Below, one piece after another: positions 17,461 to 26,957 of a stretch of 64,000 nt of DNA; the stretch's first letter is position 1; each line of letters starts with the position of its first letter. The translations under genes were made by a program, and so were the position numbers. The DNA comes from CAVSCD01 sp963726335 (GTDB lineage Bacteria; Acidobacteriota; Aminicenantia; Aminicenantales; UBA8522), in assembly GCA_963726335.1 (NCBI GenBank), contig CAVSCD010000004.1, positions 496,001 to 560,000 of the forward strand. Direction: 5' to 3'. The notes under the pieces are model-generated. The model saw only the letters and a list, made by a program, of their open reading frames with translations. It made no database searches and was not told the DNA's origin.

Positions 17461-18684
17461 TCACGGCGAGGGCCGTGTTTTGCCGTCCCCCCAATAGTCT
17501 CCCGCGACCATGAACACCGGGTTCTCGGAACTGAGCTGGGTCCATGATTCGCCGTTGGCTTCGTAAACCCAGAGCCCTTTATCCCCGAAATCGACGGCCA
17601 GCTCGTCGTCGTTCAGCGGGTACTCCTGGTTAAAATCAAACGGCTCGCAGAACCCGAACGGGTCCGGGGTCGTCGCGGAGATCTGGACTTCTTGCCCCGG
17701 GAAAGCATCGTAATAATGCCAGTAATAGATGCCGGGCTTAAAATTATCCAGAATAACGAGGCCGGGATAGGTGGAATTGAGATTTGCGGCCTTGAGCCGG
17801 TTGACGTCGTCCGAGCTGATCTGAAGCCAGTAGGAATCGGTCCCGGCTTTAAGCAGCCAGAGACCCAGTTCGGCGAAATCCATGACCAGGTCTTCGCCAT
17901 GGCCGGGATTCGTGAACTTGGCGGACGCGTGATCGTCCTCGAGGTTCGCGGTCGCGGTGACTTGCCGGACCTGGGTCCCGTCGAAGATGATACTCCAGAC
18001 CCCGTTGCCCGGAAAACAAAAAGTGCCGTCTTGCTTGTCACGAACCTGAGAATTCAGCCCGTGGCTGGGCTCAAGGGCGAAGCCCCTCACCCAGCTTGTC
18101 CGATAATGCCACAGGCCGAGCGCGCCGAAATCGACGTAGAGACGCGCCCCGCCCCCGATAAAACCCCAGACCGCGTTCGTGCCGCTGAGCTGGGTCCAAA
18201 CCCCGTTGTAAGCGCCCCGGTATTCCCATACCCATAAACCCGTATCGCCGAAATCCCCGACCAGCTGGACCCCGTACTGGTAGTCGGGACCGGCGGTGGC
18301 TGTTGTCCAGGTTCCTATGATCCAATCCGGGTCGGCGGCCGAAAGCTGGCGCCAACCGCCGTCATACAGCCAAATACCTTTGGCTCCAAAGTCACAGGCG
18401 ATCTGCTGCTTGCCATAAGTCTTCAGCAAATTGCCAAAGATGACGCCCCGGTAGATGCCGAGGCCGGTTTCCATCGAATTCGCAGTTTGAATTCCCGGCT
18501 CATGGGGCCTCTTGACGGCATCCTGACCGGTGCCGGGAGCCGAGTCGTATCCCAGGATCTTTTCTCCGGCGGCGATGGTTTTCGCCGCGGGAAGCCGGTC
18601 CGAGTCCGGCGAAGATTGGTGGGAACCGGCGCTTAGCACCAACAGGAGAAGGACCAGCAGGAAGAACATGCGCGTGTTGAACAT
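17461..18684 (-). CDS. Secreted eight-unit DFG-GLW repeat protein, 3' frameshift
   Basis: The 407-residue product has a Sec signal (MFFLLVLLLLVLSAG), an ILGYDSAPGTGQDAVKRP segment, and seven units of the motif DFGxxGLWxY..WxQL, starting with CDFGAKGIWLYDGGWRQL. Compared with its paralog at 25469-26749, one base is missing near 17480 (GGCAAAAC instead of GGCCAAAAC), so it ends early in TRPSP. The eighth unit (SFGAGGLWLYDGRFHRWTQI) is still readable in another frame down to a TAA at 17369-17371. AGGAGG is 6 bases before the chosen ATG. Function is unknown; the repeats suggest a beta-propeller-like binding protein. Confidence 0.7.
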   Translation of the reverse strand: MFNTRMFFLLVLLLLVLSAGSHQSSPDSDRLPAAKTIAAGEKILGYDSAPGTGQDAVKRPHEPGIQTANSMETGLGIYRGVIFGNLLKTYGKQQIACDFGAKGIWLYDGGWRQLSAADPDWIIGTWTTATAGPDYQYGVQLVGDFGDTGLWVWEYRGAYNGVWTQLSGTNAVWGFIGGGARLYVDFGALGLWHYRTSWVRGFALEPSHGLNSQVRDKQDGTFCFPGNGVWSIIFDGTQVRQVTATANLEDDHASAKFTNPGHGEDLVMDFAELGLWLLKAGTDSYWLQISSDDVNRLKAANLNSTYPGLVILDNFKPGIYYWHYYDAFPGQEVQISATTPDPFGFCEPFDFNQEYPLNDDELAVDFGDKGLWVYEANGESWTQLSSENPVFMVAGDYWGDGKTRPSP

Positions 18685-18741
18685 CCCCGGCCTCCTCGAC
18701 CGCACCTGACCCTGGAAAGGGGGAGAAGCGATTCTACCCTA

Positions 18742-18771
18742 AAACTATCTCCGTCCTCGGGCCGATGTCAA
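18742..18771 (-). promoter_or_regulatory. Probable promoter of the first DFG-GLW repeat gene
   Basis: On the minus strand a perfect TTGACA (18766-18771) is followed after 18 bases by TAGTTT (18742-18747). The same TTGACATCGGC block precedes the paralog at 26.8 kb, which supports it by conservation. Confidence 0.5.
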
Positions 18772-18801
18772 GTCAGGAGGGCCGGCGGCGCTTGACGTCC
18801 C

Positions 18802-18830
18802 TTGACTTCGCGTTTTCCTCGTGATATTCG
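18802..18830 (+). promoter_or_regulatory. Possible promoter of the first SBBP gene
   Basis: TTGACT (18802-18807) and TATTCG (18825-18830) are 17 bases apart. The surrounding block (TTGACTTCGCGTTTTCCTCG) recurs with few changes near 17130, upstream of the remnant gene, so it was duplicated together with the gene. Confidence 0.4.
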
Positions 18831-18940
18831 TTTTCTCAAAGCCGACGCAAGGCGGCTTCCGAGGCCATGGAGAATTACTCGAATCCGTTTTCCTTCTGCT
18901 TCTGTTTCCATGCCTATTTTCCTCCGCCAGGGGGTGAAAA

Positions 18941-21900
18941 ATGAAAAGCGGCATCGTCGCGGGGAGCGCAGCTCTCATCTTTACTTTGGCCGCGGGAACG
19001 GCGCGGCAGGCGCCGACGCCGGGTCAGCCCCTCGGAGCAGGTCCCGGCCACAACCAACTGTCGTCAAGCCCGCCAACGCCTGTATTTGGGACCGGCGACC
19101 CTTCTTCGGCTCAGCCGAAAATGCTCGCCGATGTGGATTTCGGGAAGATGCCGGTTCACTTTGTCCCGAACCGTGGACAGCTGGATAAGCAGGTGGCCTA
19201 CCATGTCCAGGGCAAGGACAAGACCCTTTACTTCACGGCCGAAGGAATCACCATGGCGCTGGCGATGCCCGCGCCCGAGAAGGCGACTGAGGCCAGTGCC
19301 CCCGCTGAAGGCCGTTACGTGGTCAAACTCGACTTCGTGGGCGCCAACAGGGGCGTCAAGCCCGTCGGCGAGGAAAAAACGGACACCGTGATCTCGTATT
19401 TCAAGGGAGAGCCCGGCGATTGGGAGGCCGGGCTGCCGACATATTCCAAAATCGTCTACCGGGACCTCTGGCCGGGCATCGACCTTGTATACCGCGGCAC
19501 GGCCGACCGGCTGAAATATGAGTTCATCGTTCATCCGGGGGCCGACCCGTCGATGATCAGGCTAGCCTATCGGGGCGCCGAGGGGATCTCGGTTGATAAG
19601 GCGGGAAGGCTTAATGTCTCGACCCCCGCGGGCGGCTTCCTGGATGACGTCCCCGTGGCCTATCAAGAAACGGACGGCCGCAAGAAAGAGGTTGAGCTCG
19701 CCTACAACCTGGAAAAGGATATTTACGCCTACGGGTTCGATATCGGCGCCTATGATCCAGCGCAAACTCTCATCCTCGACCCGGCCATCTTTATCTACTG
19801 CGGCTATATCGGCGGCGCATCCGAGGATTACGGGCGCGGGATAGCCGTGGACGACACAGGGAACGTCTATATCGTGGGGGAGACGCTTTCGCCCGAGGCC
19901 GGCTTCCCCCTAGCGGTCGGCCCCGACTTGACCGAGAACGGGAGCTTCGATGCCTTTGTCGCCAAGATCGACCCCGCCGGGACGGGGCTGGTCTATTGCG
20001 GCTATATCGGAGGCGCCGGTGAGGATCGAGGCTACGCCATCGCCGTGGACGGGGCCGGAAGCGCTTATATTACGGGGTACACGACTTCCCCAGAGTCCAG
20101 CTTTCCGGTGACCGTCGGGCCGGACCTGACTTATAACCCCGGCAGTCAAGCAGGGGTTATCGACGTTTTCGTGGCCAAGATCAATTCGGCCGGAACCGCG
20201 CTCGCCTATTGCGGTTACATCGGCGGAAGCGGACCTGAATCTGGATACGGGATCGCTGTGGACGCGTCCGGCAGCGCTTATGTCACTGGCTATACACAAT
20301 CCGTCGAGTCGACTTTTCCCGTCGCTGTCGGCCCCGACTTGACTGCTAACGGATCGTCGGACGCCTTTGTCGCCAAGGTCAACCCTTCCGGCGCCTTCCT
20401 GGATTATTGCGGCTACATCGGCGGTCAGGTGACGGAAATCGGATACGGGATCGCCGTCGACGGTTCGGGGCATGCCTATATTACGGGACAGACAACCTCC
20501 AATGAAACGACTTTCCCGGTGGTCATCGGACCCGCCCTGACGACGGGCAGCTATGCTGGTCGCGTCATCGCCTTTATCGCCAAGCTCACTCCCGACGGCG
20601 CCGGCCTCGCGTACAGCGGCTTCATCCCGGGGACGCGCGGGGATCGACAGGACGGCGGGCATGGAGTTGCCGTCGACCGGGCGGGATGCGCCTGGGTAAC
20701 GGGTTTCTATGACTCGAGTTATGGCACAAAGGCCATCCTTCCCAATGGGTTTGTCAGCAAGGTGACGGCCGACGGTTCCGCGCTGGCCTCATTCTTCAGA
20801 ATCGACGGAAGGAACGTCCTTTGCTATGCCGCCGCCGTGGACTCATCAGGAAGCCCTTACATCGCGGGGTATGCGGAGTCCCTCACGACGACGACTGAAG
20901 GACCGGATATAACCTATAACGCGGGCGGCGACGCTTTCGTAGCCAAGCTCAACGCCGCGGGAACGGCCTTTGTTTACTGCGGGTTCATCGGAGGAAGCAC
21001 CTATGATGAAGGCCGGGGCATCGCCGTCGATTCATCGGGGAACGCCTACGTCGTCGGCAGCACCCAGTCCGGCCCGTCGAGCTTCCCTGTGTGCGGCCGG
21101 CTCAACCCGGTCTACAGCGGACTCTCCGACGCTTTCGTGGCCAAGATCGCCTTTTACGAAACCCGCATCCTGAGGAACTGCGTGGGCGATTTCGACGGCG
21201 ACGGCGCAGACGAAGCCGCGGTCGATTTCGGACAGGCGGGCGCCTGGATGTTTAACGGCGGGGTGTGGAGCCAGCTCGCCTTCACCAACACCGAGGGCCT
21301 GACCGCGGCCGATGTCGACGGCGACGGCGATGATGAAATCGTCGCCGACTTGGGCGCGGGAGGCCTGTGGCTCTGGTCAGGTCCCGGGTGGAACGAGATC
21401 AGCGTCATGAACGCTGAAACCACGCTCGCCGCGGACCTGGACGCCGACGGGAGCGACGAGCTCATTGCCGATTTCGGCGCGCTGGGGCTGTGGGTCTGGA
21501 ACGGGGGAGGCTGGACCCAGATCAGCGCCGTCAACGCCCTGCTTGTCGCGTCCGCCGGGCAGGCCGGCGGCTCCGCCGTCGTCGCCGACTTCGGAGCTGT
21601 CGGGCTCTGGTATTGGCTCGCCGGTTCCTGGACCGAGCTCGCGCCGCACAGCGTCTCCCTCCTGACGACCGGGAATTATGACGGCCTCGCCGGCGAGGAC
21701 GTGGCCGGGGATTTCGGAGATTTCGGACTGTGGTTCTGGGACGGCTCCTCCTGGATCGATATGAGCCCGCTCCATGCGGACCAGGCGGTCGCCCTCGACG
21801 CGGACGGCGACCTGACCAAAGAACTGGCGGGGGATTTCGGAGTTACCGGCCTGTGGCTCTGGAAGGCCGGGGCCTGGTCGGCGCTGAGCGGCGCCAATGC

Positions 21901-22180
21901 CGAGCGGGCGGTCGCGGCGGACGTCGACGGCAATGGTAATGACGACTTGGCCGCGGACTTCGGGACGCTGGGGCTATGGCTCCGGGCAGGAGGCGCCTGG
22001 AATCAAATTTCCGGCATGGACGCCGAAAATATCCTGAAGGGCGACTTTGACGGCGACCATCAGGCGGAGCTCATGGTCGATTTCGGCCCGTCCGGTCTCT
22101 GGCTATGGAACGGCGGGGCCTGGAGCGAGATCAACGTCTTGAACCCGGACCAGGTCCGGGGCGGGAGGGCGGTCCGATGA
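18941..22180 (+). CDS. Secreted SBBP seven-bladed propeller with DFG-GLW repeats
   Basis: The 1079-residue protein has a signal peptide, then a DUF7948-type N-terminal domain (FVPNRGQLDKQVAYHVQGKD, LPTYSKIVYRDLWPGIDLVY). Seven SBBP units follow at about 285-750, each built on YCGYIGG....GYGIAVD..G.AY(I/V)TG; units 5 and 6 are degenerate. The C-terminal third holds eight units of DxDGDGxDE..ADFGxxGLWxWxxGxWxQI, where the acidic DGDG loops look like calcium sites. Such proteins are secreted or surface-bound in relatives and have no established activity. Its last four bases overlap the start of its paralog (ATGA). Confidence 0.85.
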   Translation: MKSGIVAGSAALIFTLAAGTARQAPTPGQPLGAGPGHNQLSSSPPTPVFGTGDPSSAQPKMLADVDFGKMPVHFVPNRGQLDKQVAYHVQGKDKTLYFTAEGITMALAMPAPEKATEASAPAEGRYVVKLDFVGANRGVKPVGEEKTDTVISYFKGEPGDWEAGLPTYSKIVYRDLWPGIDLVYRGTADRLKYEFIVHPGADPSMIRLAYRGAEGISVDKAGRLNVSTPAGGFLDDVPVAYQETDGRKKEVELAYNLEKDIYAYGFDIGAYDPAQTLILDPAIFIYCGYIGGASEDYGRGIAVDDTGNVYIVGETLSPEAGFPLAVGPDLTENGSFDAFVAKIDPAGTGLVYCGYIGGAGEDRGYAIAVDGAGSAYITGYTTSPESSFPVTVGPDLTYNPGSQAGVIDVFVAKINSAGTALAYCGYIGGSGPESGYGIAVDASGSAYVTGYTQSVESTFPVAVGPDLTANGSSDAFVAKVNPSGAFLDYCGYIGGQVTEIGYGIAVDGSGHAYITGQTTSNETTFPVVIGPALTTGSYAGRVIAFIAKLTPDGAGLAYSGFIPGTRGDRQDGGHGVAVDRAGCAWVTGFYDSSYGTKAILPNGFVSKVTADGSALASFFRIDGRNVLCYAAAVDSSGSPYIAGYAESLTTTTEGPDITYNAGGDAFVAKLNAAGTAFVYCGFIGGSTYDEGRGIAVDSSGNAYVVGSTQSGPSSFPVCGRLNPVYSGLSDAFVAKIAFYETRILRNCVGDFDGDGADEAAVDFGQAGAWMFNGGVWSQLAFTNTEGLTAADVDGDGDDEIVADLGAGGLWLWSGPGWNEISVMNAETTLAADLDADGSDELIADFGALGLWVWNGGGWTQISAVNALLVASAGQAGGSAVVADFGAVGLWYWLAGSWTELAPHSVSLLTTGNYDGLAGEDVAGDFGDFGLWFWDGSSWIDMSPLHADQAVALDADGDLTKELAGDFGVTGLWLWKAGAWSALSGANAERAVAADVDGNGNDDLAADFGTLGLWLRAGGAWNQISGMDAENILKGDFDGDHQAELMVDFGPSGLWLWNGGAWSEINVLNPDQVRGGRAVR

Positions 22181-25100
22181 AAAAACGAGCCGTGTTCTTC
22201 GGGTTGGCGCTCCTGGCCGTCGTCCTGGCCGCGGGGATGATAATAGGCGGGCCGGCTCAGCCGACACAGCTATCCGCGAGACATCCTCAAGGCCCGGTCG
22301 GCCCATCCTCGACGGCAACGGATGTCCGAAGCGACGCCGATTATGGAAACCTGCCGGCCTACTTCATTCCCAACCGCGGTCAGATGGACAAGCGGGTGGC
22401 CTATTACGTCAGGGGAAAAGACAAATCGCTCTATTTCACCTCCGGCGGCGTCACGCTGAGGATGGCGAACCCGGGAACGGGGCGCCGGTCGCCGAAAAGC
22501 CATCGGCCGGCGGGCGGGCTGGGAAAGGCCGGGCCCCACGATAACGGCGAAGCGCGCGAGAACTGGGTCGTCAAGCTCGATTTCGTCGGGGCCGGGAAAG
22601 CGATCGAACCCAGGGCCGAGAATGATACCGGCGCGGTCGTTTCCTATTTCAGGGGCCGGCCCGAAACGTGGCGGACGGGCATACCGACATATTCGCGGAT
22701 TGTGTATGCGGGCCTCTGGCCGGGCATCGACCTCGTCTATCACGGCACCGTGGATCGCTTGAAGTACGAGTTCATCGTTCATCCGGGCGCCGACCCGTCG
22801 CGAATAAAGCTCGCGTATCGGGGCGTCGACAGGCTCTCGGTCGACGGAGACGGGCGCCTGACAGTCTCGACGCCCGCGGGCAGCTTCCAGGATGATGTGC
22901 CGGTCGCTTATCAGGAAACGGCGGGAAAGAGAGTCCCGGTCGCGCTCTCCTACAAGCTCAAGCCGGCCGGCAAAAACGGTTCTGCTTACGGCTTCGACGT
23001 GGGCGGCTACGATTCAAGTCAGCCCCTTGTCCTCGATCCGGCCATCCTCATCTACTGCGGGTTCATCGGCGGAGACTACGAGGACGCCGGTTATGGAATC
23101 GCCGTCGACGCCTCGGACAATGCCTATCTCACGGGGCGCACCGCATCCAGCGCGGCGACATTCCCTTTAATCGTGGGGCCCGACCTGACGAAGTATAGCA
23201 GCCTCGACTCCGATGCCTTTGTGGCCAAGCTCAACCCATCGGGGACGGCGCTTGTCTATTGCGGATACATCGGAGGCAGCAGCACGGATTGGGGTAGCGG
23301 AGTCGATTATGATGCGGCGGGCAATGCCTATGTTACGGGTTCCACCACTTCGACCGCGGCGACCTTTCCGGTAACGGTAGGTCCCGGCCAGTCCTACGGC
23401 GGCAGCTATGATGCCTGGGTGGCCAAGGTCAACGCCTCCGGCACGGCCCTCGACTATTGCGGCTACATCGGCGGCTCGAGCGAAGACCGGGGCACGGGGA
23501 TCAAGGTGGACGGATCCGGCAGCGCCTACGTCGTCGGGCGAACCGGGTCTTCGGAAGCCACGTTCCCGGCGGCCGGCGGTCCGGATTTAACGTTCAACGG
23601 CGCCGGCGACGCGTTCGTGGCCAAAGTCAATCCCTCCGGTTCGGCGTTGGTCTATTGCGGCTACATCGGCGGCACGGACAATGACGCCGGCAATGGCATC
23701 GCACTCGACGGGGCGGGAAACGTCTATGTCACGGGCTCCACGTCGTCAATCGAAACGACCTTCCCGGTCGCCGTCGGTCCGGACCTGACCCAGAACGGCC
23801 GCGGCACCGACGCCTTCGTGGCCAAGGTCAACCCTGCGGGCACGGCCCTCGTTTACTGCGGCTACATCGGCGGCTCGGCCGATGATTCAGGCGGCGGCAT
23901 CGCCATCGACGGCGATGGCTATGCGTATATCTCGGGGAGCGCCGCCTCGACTGAATCGACCTTTCCCGTCAAGATCGGACCCAGCCTGGTTTATGGCGGA
24001 GGGACTTCCGACGCGTTCGTGGCCAAAGTCAGCGCGACCGGCGCGGACCTTGTCTATTGCGGCTATATCGGCGGCTGGGCATCCGATTCAGACTATTGGG
24101 GACCGATCGCGGTCGATGACTGGGGGTATGTCTACGTCGCTGGGCACACAAGTTCAACCGAGCTGACCTTCCCCGTCGGCGGCGGGCCGGACTTGAGCTA
24201 CAACGGCGGGGGGGATGCCTTCGTCGCCAAGATCGACGAAACAGGCAGTTTTTTGGCTTTTTGCGGATACATCGGAGGTTCCAGGTCAGATTACGCCAGC
24301 GCCGTCGCCGTCGATGCCTTCGGCAATATATACGTGGTGGGCGGCACCGAATCGACCCAGGCCACTTTTCCGGTCACTGTGGGGCCGTACCTGACGAAGG
24401 GCGATTCCGGCATCTATGATGACGTTTTTGTCGCCCGGATTTACCCTGGCGTCGACCGCGTCGCGCGGCACGCCGTCGGCGATTTCGACGGCGACGGCGC
24501 CGACGAGGCCGCTTTTGATTTCGGAACCGAAGGCGCCTGGCTGTGGAACGGCGGGCCGTGGACGCAGGTCCTGGTCGGCGACCCGAAGCTCATGATCGCG
24601 GCCGACCTCGATGGAGACGACACGGACGAGATCATCGGCGCCTTGGGCGCCTCGGGCCTCTGGGCCTGGAAAAGCGGCACCTGGAACCAGCTGAGCGCGC
24701 TCAACGCCGAGCTTGTCGCCGCCGGGGACTTGACCGCGGACGGGCGCCTTGAGCTGGTGGGCGATTTCGGCTCGGCCGGCGTCTGGTTATGGGACGGAGG
24801 CGCCTGGTCGCAAATCGCGGGTTCGGATGCCCAATCTCTGACTATTGCCGATCCCGGCGCGGCGGCCGCCAGGATCATCGCGTCCTTCGGGACGGCGGGA
24901 CTCTGGGCCTGGTCGGGCGGCGCCTGGTCCCAGTTGAGCGGCGGCGCAAGCGCCTGTAACGTGACCGCCATGAGATCAACAGGTCCGGCTGGAGCGAACC
25001 TGGCCGGCAACTTCGGCCATCTGGGCCTGTGGCTGTGGGGCGGCGGCTCCTGGCTCCCGATCAGCGGTCTCGGTCCGGGCTGCATGACGGCGGCGGATGT

Positions 25101-25452
25101 TGACGCGGACGGCGAGGAAGAGCTATTCGCCGACTTCTTCGCGGCCGGTCTGTGGATATGGAAAAGCGGAGTCTGGACCCAGACGACTGGAGAGCACGCC
25201 AAGTTCCTCATCGCCGCTGACACCGAGGGAGACGGCGCGCTGGAGATCGCCGCCGACTTCGGCCGGTTGGGATTATGGCTTTGGAAAAGCGGCGCCTGGA
25301 GCCAACTCAGGTCCGGGTCCGCGCGGAATATCATGGCCGCCGATGTCGACGGGGACGGCGCGGACGAGCTCGTCGTGGATTTCCTGGAAATGGGCATTTG
25401 GGTTTGGGACGCGGGGGCCTGGAGCCAGATCGGCGCCCAGAACCCCCAATAG
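22177..25452 (+). CDS. Second SBBP propeller / DFG-GLW repeat protein
   Basis: The 1091-residue paralog repeats the same layout: a signal peptide (MKKRAVFFGLALLAVVLAAG), a DUF7948-like domain (FIPNRGQMDKRVAYYVRGKD, WPGIDLVYHGTVDRLKYEF), and seven well-preserved SBBP units (for example YCGYIGGSSEDRGTGIKVDG). It ends in eight DFG-GLW units, the last being VDFLEMGIWVWDAGAWSQI before QNPQ. The four-base overlap with the upstream gene, and a GGGAGGG ribosome site, argue for one transcript and coupled translation. Its 3' end converges on the 25469 gene with 16 bases between stops. The same convergent junction is repeated at 17.3-17.5 kb. Confidence 0.85.
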   Translation: MKKRAVFFGLALLAVVLAAGMIIGGPAQPTQLSARHPQGPVGPSSTATDVRSDADYGNLPAYFIPNRGQMDKRVAYYVRGKDKSLYFTSGGVTLRMANPGTGRRSPKSHRPAGGLGKAGPHDNGEARENWVVKLDFVGAGKAIEPRAENDTGAVVSYFRGRPETWRTGIPTYSRIVYAGLWPGIDLVYHGTVDRLKYEFIVHPGADPSRIKLAYRGVDRLSVDGDGRLTVSTPAGSFQDDVPVAYQETAGKRVPVALSYKLKPAGKNGSAYGFDVGGYDSSQPLVLDPAILIYCGFIGGDYEDAGYGIAVDASDNAYLTGRTASSAATFPLIVGPDLTKYSSLDSDAFVAKLNPSGTALVYCGYIGGSSTDWGSGVDYDAAGNAYVTGSTTSTAATFPVTVGPGQSYGGSYDAWVAKVNASGTALDYCGYIGGSSEDRGTGIKVDGSGSAYVVGRTGSSEATFPAAGGPDLTFNGAGDAFVAKVNPSGSALVYCGYIGGTDNDAGNGIALDGAGNVYVTGSTSSIETTFPVAVGPDLTQNGRGTDAFVAKVNPAGTALVYCGYIGGSADDSGGGIAIDGDGYAYISGSAASTESTFPVKIGPSLVYGGGTSDAFVAKVSATGADLVYCGYIGGWASDSDYWGPIAVDDWGYVYVAGHTSSTELTFPVGGGPDLSYNGGGDAFVAKIDETGSFLAFCGYIGGSRSDYASAVAVDAFGNIYVVGGTESTQATFPVTVGPYLTKGDSGIYDDVFVARIYPGVDRVARHAVGDFDGDGADEAAFDFGTEGAWLWNGGPWTQVLVGDPKLMIAADLDGDDTDEIIGALGASGLWAWKSGTWNQLSALNAELVAAGDLTADGRLELVGDFGSAGVWLWDGGAWSQIAGSDAQSLTIADPGAAAARIIASFGTAGLWAWSGGAWSQLSGGASACNVTAMRSTGPAGANLAGNFGHLGLWLWGGGSWLPISGLGPGCMTAADVDADGEEELFADFFAAGLWIWKSGVWTQTTGEHAKFLIAADTEGDGALEIAADFGRLGLWLWKSGAWSQLRSGSARNIMAADVDGDGADELVVDFLEMGIWVWDAGAWSQIGAQNPQ

Positions 25453-25468
25453 AGGACCGGCGGGCAGG

Positions 25469-26749
25469 TTAATAGGCCGAAAAATCCGGCGCCGTGCTCG
25501 AGATCTGGGTCCAGCGATGGAACCTGCCGTCATAGAGCCATAGTCCCTGGGCGCCGAAGCTGACCGTGAGCGCCGTGTTTTGGCCGTCCCCCCAAAAGTC
25601 CCCCGCGACCATGAACACCGGGTTCTCGGCGCTGAGCTGGGTCCACGATTCGCCGTTGAATTCGTAGGCCCAGAGCCCATTCCCTCCGAAATCGACGGCC
25701 AGTTCATCGTCATTCATCGGGTAGTCCTGGTTGAAGTCGAACGGCTCGCAAAACCCGAACGGGTCCGGCGTCGCGGTACTGAGGCGGACTTCAATGCCGG
25801 GCAGGGATTCCGTGTAATGCCAATAATAGAGGCCCGGCTTGAAATTATCCAGGATGACGGCGCCCGGGTGGGGCGCGCCGAGGTTCGCGGCCACCAGCCG
25901 GTTGACATCATCCGCGCTGATCTGGATCCAGACCGGAAAAAGCCCCGTCGAGATCATCCAGAGGCCGAGCCCGCCGAAATCCATGATCAAATTATCACTG
26001 GTCTCGGAGTTCATGAACCGGCCGGAGACGTGATCGTCCTCGAGCGTCTCCGTCCCGGTGAGCTGCCGGAGTTCCGCCCCATCGTTGATAAAGCTCCAAA
26101 CGCCCTGGCCGGGGAAGCAGAAGACCGCTTCACCGCTTTTGGTCTTCCAGTTGAGCCCGTGGACAGGCTCAAGGACGGACCCCTGAGCCCAATTCAGACG
26201 GTAGTGCCAGACCCCTTGTGAGCCGAAGTTGACGAAGAGCCGGGTTTGGTAACTTCCCCCGGCAAATCCCCAGACAGCGTTGGCCCCGCTGAGCTGGGTC
26301 CAAATCCCGTTATAGACGTTCTTATATTCCCAAACCCATATACCCAGGTCGCCGAAATCGGCGGCCAGCCATTGGCCGTAGCTGATGATCCAGTCCGGGT
26401 CGGCGCCCGAGAGCTGCCGCCAGCCGCCGTCATAGAGCCAGATGCCCTGGGCCCCAAAGTCGCAGACGATCTGTTGCCGAACCGGCAGGAAACCGCCGAA
26501 GACCACGCCGCGGTAGATGCCCAAGCCCGTCCCCGCAGAATTCGTCTGCCGCACATCCGGCTCGAGCGGCCGCTTGATCGCATCCTGACCGGTGCCGGGG
26601 GCCGCATCGTATCCCAGGATTTTTTCTCCGATGGGAAAGGCCCCGGAGGAGGGGAGCCCGACCGATTCCTGCGAACCCGGTTGGGCAGAGGCGTTCCATG
26701 CCGATAGAAAAAGGACTGCCAGGAGAAACCCGGCCGCTGACTTCGACAT
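25469..26749 (-). CDS. Secreted eight-unit DFG-GLW repeat protein (intact copy)
   Basis: The 426-residue protein has a Sec signal (MSKSAAGFLLAVLFLSAWNASA), the shared linker KILGYDAAPGTGQDAIKRP, and eight units of the W-repeat. The last unit is SFGAQGLWLYDGRFHRWTQI. Units 4 and 6 are diverged; unit 6 reads ILDNFKPGLYYWHY. The whole mature protein is essentially this repeat, so it is a stand-alone version of the C-terminal domain of the adjacent SBBP genes. The start was chosen for GGAGG 6 bases upstream of the ATG; a longer frame upstream has no signal. I do not recognise a named family for it. Confidence 0.75.
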   Translation of the reverse strand: MSKSAAGFLLAVLFLSAWNASAQPGSQESVGLPSSGAFPIGEKILGYDAAPGTGQDAIKRPLEPDVRQTNSAGTGLGIYRGVVFGGFLPVRQQIVCDFGAQGIWLYDGGWRQLSGADPDWIISYGQWLAADFGDLGIWVWEYKNVYNGIWTQLSGANAVWGFAGGSYQTRLFVNFGSQGVWHYRLNWAQGSVLEPVHGLNWKTKSGEAVFCFPGQGVWSFINDGAELRQLTGTETLEDDHVSGRFMNSETSDNLIMDFGGLGLWMISTGLFPVWIQISADDVNRLVAANLGAPHPGAVILDNFKPGLYYWHYTESLPGIEVRLSTATPDPFGFCEPFDFNQDYPMNDDELAVDFGGNGLWAYEFNGESWTQLSAENPVFMVAGDFWGDGQNTALTVSFGAQGLWLYDGRFHRWTQISSTAPDFSAY

Positions 26750-26829
26750 CCTGAGCCTCCTCCGCCGCGCCTCACCCCGCAAAAGGGGAGGGGCGGCATT
26801 GGAAAAGAATATACGCCATTGTTGATCTA

Positions 26830-26859
26830 AAAATATCCCGGCCCGGCCGCCGATGTCAA
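26830..26859 (-). promoter_or_regulatory. Probable promoter of the intact DFG-GLW repeat gene
   Basis: On the minus strand TTGACA (26854-26859) and TATTTT (26830-26835) are 18 bases apart. The -35 and the following bases match those of the paralog promoter at 18742-18771. Confidence 0.5.
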
Positions 26860-26870
26860 GCTGTCGGCGC

Positions 26871-26900
26871 TTGACTTCAGCCGGCGGCGGGGAATAGGAT
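26871..26900 (+). promoter_or_regulatory. Possible promoter of the amidohydrolase gene
   Basis: TTGACT (26871-26876) and TAGGAT (26895-26900) are 18 bases apart, about 57 bases before the start codon and back to back with the leftward promoter. Confidence 0.4.
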
Positions 26901-26957
26901 TTTCCGCGGAACAAGCCGAAAGGCCGCCTTTTCCAATCGCCGGAGGGAAAAAGTCCA

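Noticed and set aside
19800..24460. The regularly spaced YCGYIGG repeats as a CRISPR-like or DNA-level array
   Set aside because: The periodicity is that of protein repeats (SBBP units); the nucleotide copies vary at synonymous sites and lie within open frames.
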